Position numbers and translations under genes: made by a program
Part shown: one piece after another, positions 20,766-31,785 of the stretch
How the letters are laid out: the number at the start of each line of letters is the position of its first letter
How positions within the stretch are numbered: the first letter of the stretch is position 1
The notes under the pieces: generated by a model
Database searches by the model: none
Seen by the model: the letters and a program-made list of their open reading frames with translations, nothing else
Told to the model about the DNA's origin: nothing
Origin: Hysterium pulicare CBS 123377
Lineage: Eukaryota; Ascomycota; Dothideomycetes; Hysteriales; Hysteriaceae
NCBI GenBank assembly: GCA_000467715.1
Contig: AJFK01000305.1
Span: 169,723 to 233,722 of the forward strand
Length of the DNA: 64,000 nucleotides
Reading direction: 5' to 3'

Positions 20766-23090
20766 CTACTCGACCTCCATATCCTCATATGATGTCGCAA
20801 GCTCGACTGATGTCTCGACGGCGGCAGCGAGGTTCGTGAAGCCGGTCATACCGCTCCACTTCCAGGCACGAGTTCGGAGTGCAGCAACTAGTCCAGAAAG
20901 CGCACTACTGGAGGGAAGGATTTCCACATTAGCTTCTTGCACCTCATCGTCAAGATCATTGGAATCGATGAGACTGGCTGATGCTGGGGAAAGCTCCTCT
21001 TGCGTCTCTTCCTCTCGGATCCCATCTCCAGTGTTTCCATCCACCCCTTCCTCCATATTCACCTGCACGTCTAAAGGCTCACATTCTCCAGCCTTAATTT
21101 CGACGTCATTGGTGAGACCACTCTCTTCCCGATTCTCCACCACGGGACTCTCTTCAAACTGGTTCCCCAATGGATCTTGCCTATTCCTCAGCTCATTTCG
21201 CCGAACTGCCTGAAGAGTGTCTTCAAGCCCGTTGATCCTCTGCTTCTGTTCAAGCGTCACAATTCTGGCCTTCTGAATCTCGACGTTGACATACTCCAGC
21301 CCTTGCCGCAACCTGACGCCCTGGGCTCGTTCGTGTTCGGTTGCTTCCTTTTGAAGTTCCAGGAGAGCAAGTAGGTCGGTACGTTCGTCCCGCAGATCCC
21401 TATTCTCCTGCTGGCATGTAGCCATATCGGACGTCAGTTTCTGTATCTGATCTTCAAGCCTCGTATTCTCCGCTGCAGCAGTCTTGGAATCCAGCCGAAG
21501 TTGATTACAGTCGCGCTCGAGGATGCCAATCTTTTCTTCATTCTCCAAGTTCTGGGTCGCAAGCTCTCGGCACTCCTGCATCCAATTTTCTGCGGCTTTG
21601 GCGTGAAGCCTCTCCTTTGCACTCATATCTGTAGCATACTTGTGCTTTAGTTGTGCTACTTCTCCTAGCAAGTCGGACTCCTGTTGCTGGCGTTCTTTGA
21701 AGAGTCGAAGTTCCTGGAGCTCGGCTTCTTGCGCTCGGGCAACCTGGACCAGTTGATTTTGATCCATGCACAATTCCCTGAAGCGCCGGAGTTCGGCAAG
21801 TTCGGCCGCTTGAGAATTGCTAGACTGGAGTTGGTTGTACTCGCTGGTCAACCGTGCCACATACTCGTTGAGCCCCTGAAATTCCCTACCCTTGTCGGCC
21901 AATTGGCGGTTCAGTCCGAGAATTTTAACATCCTTATCGACTATGTTCGAGGACATTTCGTCGATTGTCGCGTTGTTGCGGAACTGCAGAGTCTCATTTT
22001 CTTTCCGAAGCACTTCATTCTTTTCACATTGATGGAGCCACCCTGAGTTCAAGTATTCCGCCTTTCTGACAAGTGTCTTCCTTTTCACAACAAGCTCATG
22101 GACGAGCCCCGTTAAGTGAGGGATTTTGTCGGCGGCAGTTTCGATCAATTCCTTCTTATTATTGTAGCGTGTCCAGAGCAGCCTGAAAGCCGCTTCCAGT
22201 GAACTTGCGCGTTGAAGGCTCTCAATAGTGTGGCCGGAAGACGTTGACTCGTTTTCAGCAGCATCTCTAGATGCATACCTGGAATAGTTACGATCCTTGA
22301 GCCAGAAGACGTCGGCGGCACAGTTGAATGGGCCGTCCGCGTCTGGAATGAACATCAAGTCCATGCTCCAAGCTCGAATTTCGTGTTCCGCTTGACGTAA
22401 ACACTCCGCTTCAACACCAGGATTCCAAGTTCCATGATATGCATCATCCTCCATCGCATATATTTGGAGGCCGACGATCGAAGATGTATGACTGTTGAAC
22501 CCATCTTCGGCTGGATCATAGGACCGGAGATCATGGGCTTCTGAGGCTCCGGTAATTTTGGCCCTCTTGCTAGGCTCTTGAAGAAGTTTGCTGCTCGAGG
22601 CAGGCTGGAAATCATCCACTCGCGGTTGACCCGATCTGACGTCTGAGGAATTAGAGTTTAGATGTAAGCCCTTATTATCCGCCTGCGTGCAGCCATCGGA
22701 GGTGCTCTGCCCCTGATTCATATCACCATATACAGATGCAGGCGCAAACTCGGTACACGTATCGAGCTCAGCGGACTTTCCATCACTCGGGATGATTGCC
22801 TTTAGTGCGCGGCGCTCTTTACGAGCAGCCTTGGCTTTGGTGTGGTTGTGTCGCTTCTTTCCACCTCTATGCTTCTTCTTATTCTTCTTAGAGGAAGAAG
22901 TTGCACTCTCCTGAGGTTGAGCGATCAGGTTGAGGGATGCTGAGGACTGAGGGCTCATTCCTATTCCCGCCATTGTTAGTTGAGATGATACCGTAGTGAG
23001 CTTCGAAGAGACCTTACGATATGAGCTTGACTGCCAAGCAACTTCGACTGTATCCGCGACAGCGGTGTTTTGAGAGACCGTGATGGGCAT
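20766..23090 (-). CDS. Coiled-coil hypothetical protein with Lys-rich N-terminal patch, 774 aa
   Basis: One open frame from the ATG at 23088-23090 (MPITVSQNTAV). Not recognised. A basic patch near residues 65-95 (KKNKKKHRGGKKRH) looks like a nuclear or nucleolar targeting signal. Residues ~200-310 form a compact, Trp-containing region (AEHEIRAWSMDLMFI). Residues ~330-640 are a continuous coiled coil with many Gln/Glu/Leu heptads. The acidic C-terminal region ends with a more hydrophobic helix (SALSGLVAALRTRAWKWSG). It has the same strand and general design as the 1035-aa neighbour, but no obvious sequence identity that would prove paralogy. Confidence 0.7.
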   Translation of the reverse strand: MPITVSQNTAVADTVEVAWQSSSYRKVSSKLTTVSSQLTMAGIGMSPQSSASLNLIAQPQESATSSSKKNKKKHRGGKKRHNHTKAKAARKERRALKAIIPSDGKSAELDTCTEFAPASVYGDMNQGQSTSDGCTQADNKGLHLNSNSSDVRSGQPRVDDFQPASSSKLLQEPSKRAKITGASEAHDLRSYDPAEDGFNSHTSSIVGLQIYAMEDDAYHGTWNPGVEAECLRQAEHEIRAWSMDLMFIPDADGPFNCAADVFWLKDRNYSRYASRDAAENESTSSGHTIESLQRASSLEAAFRLLWTRYNNKKELIETAADKIPHLTGLVHELVVKRKTLVRKAEYLNSGWLHQCEKNEVLRKENETLQFRNNATIDEMSSNIVDKDVKILGLNRQLADKGREFQGLNEYVARLTSEYNQLQSSNSQAAELAELRRFRELCMDQNQLVQVARAQEAELQELRLFKERQQQESDLLGEVAQLKHKYATDMSAKERLHAKAAENWMQECRELATQNLENEEKIGILERDCNQLRLDSKTAAAENTRLEDQIQKLTSDMATCQQENRDLRDERTDLLALLELQKEATEHERAQGVRLRQGLEYVNVEIQKARIVTLEQKQRINGLEDTLQAVRRNELRNRQDPLGNQFEESPVVENREESGLTNDVEIKAGECEPLDVQVNMEEGVDGNTGDGIREEETQEELSPASASLIDSNDLDDEVQEANVEILPSSSALSGLVAALRTRAWKWSGMTGFTNLAAAVETSVELATSYEDMEVE

Positions 23091-24943
23091 TTCTTTCTTG
23101 TGGTGGGAATGAAGGAAAAAGGATTGGGTGTTGGTAATGTAGGAATTGAAACGTTGTGTTGAAAGGCCGTAAGTCTTGAAGTTGTAGTAACCAAGCTGTT
23201 GATGTCAATTGCTTTCGGTGGTTGCGTTTCAAGACCGTAGAGTTGAGTGTAAATTGTGGTTTGAAGGGGGAGCTAGACGAAGCCTTTTGTTTCCGGCAAG
23301 GAGAGTGAAAGCTTCGCAGCAGGTGTGCCAAGCTTTGCGTGAAGTCATGCGCTGCGAGTTCTGAAGTGGCATTTTGGTGATTTGCGGACAACCGCAGTGA
23401 ATCACTGTGAAAGGTTGACATGTCGTTTAGGGGGTCGTTGTCGGGTACTTCCGCATCTTCACCCAAGTGTACTGCATGGCGATCCCGGTGCTATTTAGAT
23501 TGACACATGATCGTGGAGGAGTCCATAGTCATCGTCGAAAAGAGTAATTGGTCTGATAGGAGAAGGGGGTATATACTGGTATGAAAGCTTGATATAATAA
23601 CTTCAAATTGAGAAATATAGAGGCTCACGGCTGTTACTCCTGGATGGCGTTTCCCTCTACATCTTCCCACAACGTGCGCTCTTTCACGATTCATTAATTC
23701 AAGGTTTTCAGTCCTGAAAGCAGCTCTTATGAGCGAACGATTGGGAAGCTCCGTTTGCTAAGTTAGGACCACAGACGACAATGAATCCACATGCCAGCTC
23801 CGATGGTCGCGTATATACGCTCCAAAGATGTCGTCCTTCCGATGAAATACCTTTCCAGAATCACGCGAACACCTCTTCCATAGTACCCTAGCGTGCTCTC
23901 CCCCAACTTTAGAGCTGAAAGACTCTTCTTCAACGACGTACGGCCCAGTGCGCAGCATTGCAGATCGAAGCAATCTTCGTCAGAAGTGTTCCGTAGCTAT
24001 ACAAAAGGCTTCATGAGAGACAAGACGGAAACGAAAAGCGGTAAAGCATTACGAGCAGCAGTTTTCTATGATTCTGGCAATGAAGCTGAGACGCGCATGA
24101 GGGGTATTGAAATGTGACAAAACGGCGTTAACACCTCAGCAAAGCTGGCGAAAGACATGGATATAGCAGATGGAACGTTGGACTGCCACATGCAACACGT
24201 TGTTAGATTCGATATAGAGCGAAATTAGTGTGAAAACAAAAAGAAAACGTAGACAGACGAAGTAGGGAAATAGCCGTATAGCAGGCCCATTGTGTATCAC
24301 AACTCGTGGCATAAGACAGATGTACATATTTCGTGCCTACTTTTCTTTGTCGATAAATCGCATCGATGAGCTAGTTTGGCCATTATTTAGAGAAGGGAGT
24401 TCCACGTCAACGGCGAGGTTGATTGCTAGTGACTCAATAGAACACGACAGGCCAAATTCCGATCGGAGTAAGCAAAGAACCAAACAACTATGTGCAGAAT
24501 ATAATGTAAGATGTTGACATAAACCTAGGAATGATTGCGACATTGTTGGCGTATGTTACATGAAAGAGATGGCTGAATGATGAAGTGTGAGGTGCGAAAG
24601 TCACTAGCGTCGATTAGTCATCACAGTACAAACGTAGAGAGCAAACTCAAGTTGTTTAGAGAGTAGTTGTGTGCTACATACTACTAAGTCAGAAATCGGA
24701 CGTCATGTCCATTCTGAAAGGAACCGAGGAATCGACTCCGCTGGCTAAAAAGAAGGGGAAAAGAATATCTCAAACCAAGGAGCAGCAAACGCCTGAAACC
24801 CCAGCGCCCCTTTCTCTAGCTAAAATGAACCGGTAGCGACATATGTGATAGTCCTTAGCTCCTGTACCTATAGACGGTCTCAATCTGAAATATGATATCA
24901 GTATGGAAATGCAATGCAAGGGTGTGTTCAAAGTGCGGATACA
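23091..24943. other. Intergenic, 1.85 kb, mostly without recognisable genes
   Basis: The upstream region of the 774-aa gene (23091-23700) contains overlapping minus-strand ORFs, one of 150 codons at 23014-23466, that are out of frame with the gene and look like leader sequence. The only candidate elsewhere is a 43-codon ORF at 24705-24836. The rest shows nothing. Confidence 0.45.
24705..24836 (+). CDS. Possible small Lys/Pro-rich ORF, 43 aa
   Basis: The ATG at 24705 opens a frame MSILKGTEESTPLAKKKGKR that ends in TAG at 24834-24836. The composition (Lys, Glu, Thr, Pro) is protein-like and low in rare residues. There is no intron, domain or neighbour support, so it could equally be a gene fragment or chance. 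Confidence 0.2.
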   Translation: MSILKGTEESTPLAKKKGKRISQTKEQQTPETPAPLSLAKMNR

Positions 24944-25783
24944 TCATGCCTCGCCGAAAAGCCGAGCAGTAATGTCTCCCATGTACGCCTCCTCTAGTTC
25001 GTAGTCCTCGCCGCCCATCTTGTCGATGCCCACGTATTCGAAAGCGGCCACTACGTTCTCTACGTCGAAGCCCATGGCGACAAATCGGTCGATGAGGTCC
25101 TTATTGTACCCGTGGTATCTAGAGATATGGTGAGCGATATTTGACTGCAGTTTAGGAATGGGAACCTACGCAGCAAGTTTTGCTTTTTCCTCGTTCTCTT
25201 TAGCCTGTTGAGCCTTCTTCTTGATTGACTCGGCAGTTGTCCCACCGCTGCCTTCGCCGCGCTCCTTCTTCGGTGCACCAGCATATTTCACGGCCCATTC
25301 ACGAGCGTGGTGCTCGAATTCGGCGGGGTTCTGAATCAACATCCGTGCAACTTCTGCATCTTGTGGGTCTTTCGGTTCTGGCGTGCTTAGGAGTGACTGG
25401 AGGGAAATGAGGGCGGATTTGATTGTTAGGACCGGCGACCATTGCGAGGATAATGTATCTAAGCAGATAGCACCCTATAATATTGTTAGCAAAAGCATCA
25501 AAATGGGGAGTTTAGGGAATCGTACCGTTTGGCTGCTGACATTGGGATGCCATAGCTTAGTGTCGAATCGCATGATCGGCGGACGGAATGGGTATTCGGA
25601 GGGTATCTTGATATCCACGACGTAGGTTCCGCCTTCGTAGGGTGTGTCCGGTGGTCCTCTGAATTGACCTCGCAGATGTGTCAAATCATCACCGCCTGCA
25701 GGCTCTACATGAATCTGGGAGAGTGTATCTCCGTGGATGTCGGCGATTTCCTTGGCGATTCTACGAGCGCGGTTGGAGGCCAT
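24944..25783 (-). CDS. ubc1: Ubiquitin-conjugating enzyme E2, Ubc1/UBE2K type with C-terminal UBA domain, 245 aa
   Basis: Exons 25783-25526, 25474-25170 and 25118-24944. The first join produces SSQTGAICLDTLSSQWSP, which places the catalytic Cys in the E2 active-site context. The UBC fold occupies residues ~1-150 (PYEGGTYVVDIKIPSEYPFRPP, HPNVSS). It is followed by a Lys/Glu-rich linker and a C-terminal UBA domain (YNKDLIDRFVAMGFDVENVV). This class II architecture defines yeast Ubc1 and human UBE2K, which extend Lys48-linked chains for proteasomal and ER-associated degradation. The start is MASNRARRIAKEI; the codon upstream in frame is TTG. It lies head-to-head with the proteasome ATPase gene rpt2 across a 730-bp spacer, an arrangement that could permit joint regulation. 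Confidence 0.95.
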
Positions 25784-26513
25784 CTTCAAGGTTCTGTAAC
25801 GATGATGTGTGTTGTATGTTTTGAATGTAAAGTCTGAGTCGAGAAGGAAGTGGTACAGAAGAGAAGGGCGGCAGGCAGCAGGTTTCGGCCTAAAAAGGGT
25901 GTCGACGATCAGCCTTGTGAATGCACAATGACAGGCCGGGATGACTCAAACCTGCAGGGGTGAATCCGGGGAAGGATTTAGAGATCTTTGTGCAGATTAT
26001 CTTGCAAAGCAACGAAATGCTCTTGTGTTGTGAGGGTACATGGAACGGAGAATGGAGCTCCCGCGAGGGCGAACTCGGTGGTGGCAGTTACCTGAAGCTT
26101 AAACGTCCCAGAGGTGGGGCACGAGCTGTGAGTTCCTTGGGTCAATACGAGTGGGTGACGGTATAGATGTGAGTTCGAGAATGTCGAATATGCAAACTGT
26201 GAAAGCAACGGGTTTCATACACGGTCAAAGCTCTTGACGTGTTTCGATGTCTATGGGCAACCACAGCGATTCGGGATGCCGCTTAAGCCATTCCATGAGC
26301 AAGGACCACCCTCACGCTTACATAACCTCTCTAGAAGCCCTACGGCTCGCGTCACCAAGGAGTTCAGTCGCCGAAGCTTCGAGCATCACAAACAACACCT
26401 TTGCCATCACCCAACCCTCGCTCGCGTCCACATACCATCGGCTTCAGCATCATCTGTTCTCTCATTTGGCTTCCTGACGTTCATTTCACTACCCCAGTCC
26501 TTCGTACATTGTC
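25784..26513. other. Shared divergent promoter region of ubc1 and rpt2
   Basis: 730 bp between the start codons of two ubiquitin-proteasome genes. No coding signal is seen. A GGTGGCAGT at 26080-26088 only partly resembles the proteasome-associated control element. The pyrimidine-rich stretch near 26400-26510 is probably the rpt2 5' UTR. Confidence 0.5.
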
Positions 26514-28113
26514 ATGGTAGGCTGGCTTCACCTAGAACGCCGCAGCTTGGCTTTACTAACATTCTCTGCAGGGAGCTAATCAATCAAGCGCTGGCGGTGG
26601 GCCAGGCGGAGATGGAAAAGACAAAAAGGATTCAAAGGTAAGTTATTCTCCGCGACACAGGTACTCTCGTAGCTTAGAGATCATGACAACGTGGTCCCAG
26701 TTTGCCAAATGTAATACTGACGATGTTTGCTTTCTAGAAGGATAAGCCAAAGTACGAGCCTCCTCCACAGCCTACCACTCGCATCGGTAGAAAGAAGCGT
26801 AAAGCTGCTGGGCCAAATGCTGCTGCCAAACTCCCTACGGTATACCCGACAGCTCGGTGTAAGCTGAGATACCTGCGGATGCAACGGATTCACGATCATC
26901 TGTTGCTGGAGGAAGAATACGTGGAGAACCAAGAACGCATTCGGAAAGCAAAGGCGGCCAGCTCGACAACCCCCGCAACTGCCGGAGGCGACTCTGATGC
27001 CATCGATCGAAACGCCGATGAGCGGTCCCGGGTGGATGATATGAGGGGAAGCCCGATGGGTGTTGGAAATTTGGAGGAGCTGATTGATGACGACCATGCT
27101 ATCGTTTCCAGTGCCACCGGGCCCGAATACTACGTCTCAATCATGTCTTTTGTCGATAAGGATCTTCTCGAGCCTGGCGCCAGCATCCTCCTACATCACA
27201 AGTCTGTCTCAGTTGTCGGTGTTCTGACGGATGACGCAGATCCGTTGGTATCAGTCATGAAGCTAGATAAGGCACCGACGGAATCATACGCAGATATTGG
27301 TGGGCTGGAGCAGCAAATCCAGGAGGTCCGAGAGGCTGTCGAGCTTCCTCTCCTGCACCCTGAGCTGTATGAAGAGATGGGTATCAAACCACCAAAAGGT
27401 GTCATCTTATACGGTGCACCTGGTACCGGCAAGACTCTCTTGGCGAAAGCCGTGGCCAACCAGACAAGCGCAACTTTCCTGAGGATCGTCGGAAGTGAAC
27501 TCATCCAGAAATACCTTGGTGACGGCCCCCGACTTGTACGCCAACTTTTCCAGGTCGCTGCAGAGCACTCCCCTGCTATCGTCTTCATCGATGAGATCGA
27601 TGCCATCGGTACAAAACGTTACGAGTCAACGTCTGGAGGTGAACGTGAAGTCCAGCGCACCATGTTAGAGCTTCTCAATCAATTAGATGGTTTTGATGAT
27701 CGTGGCGATGTAAAGGTCATCATGGCTACGAATAAGATCGAGACACTTGATCCTGCCCTTATTCGACCTGGTCGTATTGACCGAAAGATTCTCTTCGAGA
27801 ACCCCGACCGTAAGTGCCTGCTCATCTTTTCGTTCTTACATGTATACTTACAATTGCTGCAGAGACGACCAAGAAGAAGATCTTTACGCTCCACACATCA
27901 AAGATGTCACTCAACGTCGATGTCGATCTCGATGAGTTCATTAACCAGAAAGACGATCTGTCTGGTGCTGATATCAAGGCTATCTGCTCCGAAGCTGGTC
28001 TGATGGCCTTGAGAGAACGACGAATGAGGGTACAAATGGAGGATTTTAGAGCTGCTAGGGAACGTGTGCTGAAGACGAAGAGCGAGGGTGAACCGGAGGG
28101 CTTGTATTTGTAG
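26514..28113 (+). CDS. rpt2: 26S proteasome regulatory subunit 4 (AAA-ATPase Rpt2), 463 aa
   Basis: Exons 26514-26516 (ATG only), 26572-26637, 26738-27809 and 27863-28113. The N-terminus [14 protein letters not shown] carries the Gly2 myristoylation signature of Rpt2. Then come the conserved [20 protein letters not shown] segment, a coiled coil (about residues 65-100), an OB domain and the AAA module. The Walker A is [13 protein letters not shown], the Walker B is [11 protein letters not shown], sensor 1 is MATNK and the Arg fingers are in IRPGRIDRK. The C-terminus ends LYL, the HbYX motif that docks into the 20S alpha ring and opens the gate. In the base it unfolds and translocates ubiquitylated substrates. 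The separate ATG exon is required: it is the only way to obtain the conserved N-terminus. Confidence 0.97.
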
Positions 28114-28588
28114 GCATGTGCTAAGGGCGTAGACAACTTTTCATTTGATCAACCCTTTGGGGCATAATCCAGCCGCTTGTATCAGTAGATTTCAATCATG
28201 GCACTCGATAAGCTTCTGCCATTAATCATGACGAGTATCCGTAGCTTTGATGCCGTTTCTATCATGCTTTACGCTCTATAATTTCTTCACTTGTTCTGTT
28301 CTGTCGATGGTCCTTTTCCAGACCTCCTTCGCCTAACTTCAAGACTCCAAATTGACTTCACCTCTCTCATTTAATTATACGCTCTATCTACTTCACTTGC
28401 TTGTTCCACCCCCCAATCTTAGCCGTCTCACTCCAACACTTCCTTAAAGCCTCTCTTTACCCGACAACAAACCTTCAGACTCTTCAACTCCGTCTATCTT
28501 TACATCGATCTATTTTCACTTCTTCATCCTTAACGCATACAATCTTGCCGAAGTTCCTCATGGACTAAGCACCCTCAGCTTTGCCAAA
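28114..28588. other. Intergenic, pyrimidine-rich leader of AT-hook gene
   Basis: 475 bp. The 3' end of rpt2 is followed by a strongly CT-rich stretch (about 28300-28560), typical of promoter and 5' UTR sequence in filamentous ascomycetes. No other feature seen. Confidence 0.5.
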
Positions 28589-30850
28589 ATGCAGAGATCG
28601 TTCCGTAGCGATCTACAAGTTCGTGTGCAAGAGCTCGAAGAAGAGTTCAGAAACCGGAGTGATGATTACTTGGACAGTTTCCTGGACGGCGTCGGACCAA
28701 TCGAACCTCCACCCTATCGTCTCGTCAATGGCGTTGTTGAGCCGCCTCTTGTCAATGTGGAACTCAAAAAGTGCGCTTCTTATTACGACCTAGGCAATAT
28801 AACTTCGAGCACAGATGAAGCCGGGCTTTTTCAACTTCGAGTCTTTGTCGAAAAAGGCCAAGCAGGGTACACAAAGCCAGAGCCATTGCCCTTGGACAAA
28901 AACAATCCGAAGTCTATTCCTATCCCACGCGCAGTCGCAATAGAATTGAACAACCAATGGCTCCACTTGTACCAAGCGATTGTGAATCGTAAGGATCACA
29001 TCAACGACGTTCGCCGTTACAAGCACTGTTCAGTAAGCGCAACGCCACGAAATGCAATATCCATACGCCAAGCAGTTAGTATTACTCGTGAGAACGAAGA
29101 ATTATGGGTATGTACCTATATTTGTTCCATCATTTTAAGCAACGAGTTGACATATTGAAATTTGAAGCCACACAAAACCAGCGCTCAATCTAGCCAAGAC
29201 TCTTCAACTGCTCAAGGCACGACAGTCAACAGTAAGTACTTCCCATTGGTTCCATTCCATCTATCCATAATGGAATGTTAACGTTGCAAAGCTGGTCAAA
29301 AACGTTCTCCTCCAGTAGGAGCATTGCCTTTACCAAAGCGGACTCGAACTGCCACAAATGACGACGAGGCTGCGGCAGCATCCCGAGGGCACACGGCGTC
29401 TGGCACTTGTGTTGACCGTAAAACTCAAAAACTGCGTGCAATAGAGAGTATCGTCTCTCCTGGCACAGCAGCTCTGAAACAGGCAGTCCGAGAGTTCCTT
29501 CCCCTGTACAAGGGTATAGGGACCTCGTTTCAGTGTCTGCATGAGAAGGCTATGCAGATTGCCACCGCCCTTGAACAAGCTGATAAAGATGATGATGACG
29601 ATGATCCATCACCTAAGAGGAAGAAGCCACAGGCCCAACCACCTAACACCCGTCACGTTTCTCAAACCGACAACATTACCTCTGAAGTTCCTCATCAAAT
29701 CCAGAGGACGGATGCTACGAAGATTCCTGATCAACAAGCCGACCACACTCCCACCAAACATCGCAATGACCAAGGGAAACAAGGTGTTCAGCGCCCCTCT
29801 GCTGGCAGTCCCGCTACTAACCATTCAAATCCTCCAAAAAGCGCCCAAAGCAAGAATCTCACCGTCAAGCAAAGCCGTACGAGGAAGAATGGCAATCAGA
29901 AAGCCAGTACTGAAGCTGCTAATGCTGTACGTACCGCTCCCATTCAGCGGGTCTCCCCAAGCAAGCCCGGCGAAAAGAAAAAGGTCGGTAGACCTCGGAA
30001 GTGCAGTAGTGAAGCAACAGTGCGGAACAAATCAACCAAGGATGATGACGACCCCGATTCTAGTTATCATGATACCGAATCCCCAAGGTCCACCAACGGT
30101 ACGGCTACAAAGAATCGTCCAGTCGCCTCTGGCCGCACTGTCAAAGACAGCAATAAAGGGCCTACCGCAACGAATTCCACTGGAGGTCTTGGAGCTATCA
30201 ATCAAGGAAACCACGCCGATGACTTCCCTGAACAAAAAGCAGTTGCGACGCCTGAAAGTGTCATGATGGAAGGGAGGGAGGAACCTCCAAATGACCAAGT
30301 CAATGCTGTGCGTTCACCAAGTCGCCACTCTAGCGAATCAATCACTCTTATCGATGTGAAAGCTACAGACCCACTGGAAAGTTATGTCAAAGTGGAGCAT
30401 GACGAAGTCGCCAATAACCAGCCCATCGTTGAGAATGCTAAAGATGACCTTTCTATGCCACCAGGTCGCCCCTCGAACAGGCCCTTGAACTCAAAGCCGA
30501 ACAAGCTCAGCAAAACCCAGGGACCTTTGACCGCTATTGCAACCGCCAACAACGAATGGAACATTGGCAATACCGTTTTTCCCAACGATCTTGCAAGCAT
30601 GGATATGTTGAACGAGACTGAGGAAGTACGCCACATCAACAATGAACTCCCGGCTCGCTCTTCCAGCTCTGGCATTCAGTCCTCCCCAACCTTCGCGCTC
30701 AGCATCGGGGATATGGCTAGCGATCTTGAGAAAGGATGGGTTCAGTCCAGTTCACCTCTCGAACGCTCACAAACTGAAGTGCGCAATGGACGAAATGAGC
30801 CCTTAGCCAAGGTTGGGATGCTACGCGCTCAGATGAGCAATAGTTCATAG
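28589..30850 (+). CDS. AT-hook-containing, mostly disordered nuclear protein, 713 aa
   Basis: Exons 28589-29107, 29168-29231 and 29292-30850. The introns have GTATGT and GTAAGT donors, and the joins give ENEELWPHKTS and TTVNTGQKRSPP. The first ~170 residues are ordered (LQVRVQELEEEFRNRSDDYL, then LNNQWLHLYQAIVNRKDHIN). Around residue 200 there is a basic LPKRTRT, and a helical stretch follows (TAALKQAVREFLPLYKGIGT). The remainder is Ser/Pro/Lys/Asn-rich. An AT-hook core is visible as KKVGRPRK, which contacts the minor groove of AT-rich DNA; a weaker GRPSNRP occurs later. This suggests a chromatin-associated protein. I do not know an orthologue with an assigned role. Confidence 0.7.
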
Positions 30851-31785
30851 ACCCTTCAATTTTCGGGATTGCCTTGGTCAGCAAACCTTGTGGATTTGAT
30901 TTCGATCTTCGGGCATATAACTGCATCACACACTCCTATTCACATGCTGAACTACGACTTTCGTTCATATCATCTAGAGGATCTGATACTCTCCATCTCA
31001 CTTTACATACCATTCATCAAAATTCCGGTTCTCCCTTTCCCAAGCTCCATTCGAGAAGTTTTACTCTGCTATTTTAACTTCCAGACTCAATAGGTGCAAC
31101 GGCGTTGGCTTTTCTTCCATGGATTCTTCACATATGCTCTATTTCTCATTTCAACATTTTCTTTTACATCACCGTCTGATAGACGGGCAATCTGCGTTGG
31201 CGAGGATCCATTTACATTATATAGTCACTAATTGTTTGCTTCGACTGCCAATTCTCTACTATTCTCACTGTGTAGATAACCACTGCAACAAATTGACTTG
31301 CCTTATTCACATCCACCCAACCGCCTCACAAGCCGCCGGTGATGATCCTCATCTTTCTACCCCAATACCAGGCCTCGGGATAAGATGACGAAGAACATGA
31401 TCACTGACCTTATTTCAATGCCTCCTCAGCATCCCGTCTCCATCTCCGTGGTACCAATAGTTGCAGACAGAAACTCCGCACATTGCCCTAACCTCTGCAT
31501 TGGCTTTATTGCGTTTCGTGGCACGCTTTCCATGGATGAGGGAAGGAAGGGCGAAATGTCAATATGGCCTTGATATTTATATTTGATTGGGATCATATAG
31601 AGCGACCAAAGTATTGCTTGACCCTATCACAGATAAATCATAGCGCCCAAAAATGCTTCCATGCCTAGCAGTCTGTCTCAAAGATCTTGACCGCAACTCC
31701 AAACACCAAAACCCTCATTCCCAGCCAACCCCAAAACTCCGCTCAATGCGATGCAACGCGATAAATCCCCCAACCCCTCTCCCAC
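30851..31785. other. Intergenic between convergent genes, nothing recognised
   Basis: 935 bp between the AT-hook gene and the cyclin H gene. ORFs at 30869-31388 are short, overlap in several frames and lack domain-like composition. Confidence 0.5.

Noticed and set aside
23014-23466. 150-codon minus-strand ORF upstream of the 774-aa gene
   Set aside because: Overlaps the start of the gene in another frame; best explained as leader sequence.
26080-26088. GGTGGCAGT resembling the proteasome-associated control element (GGTGGCAAA)
   Set aside because: Two of nine positions differ and a single partial match in 730 bp is expected by chance.
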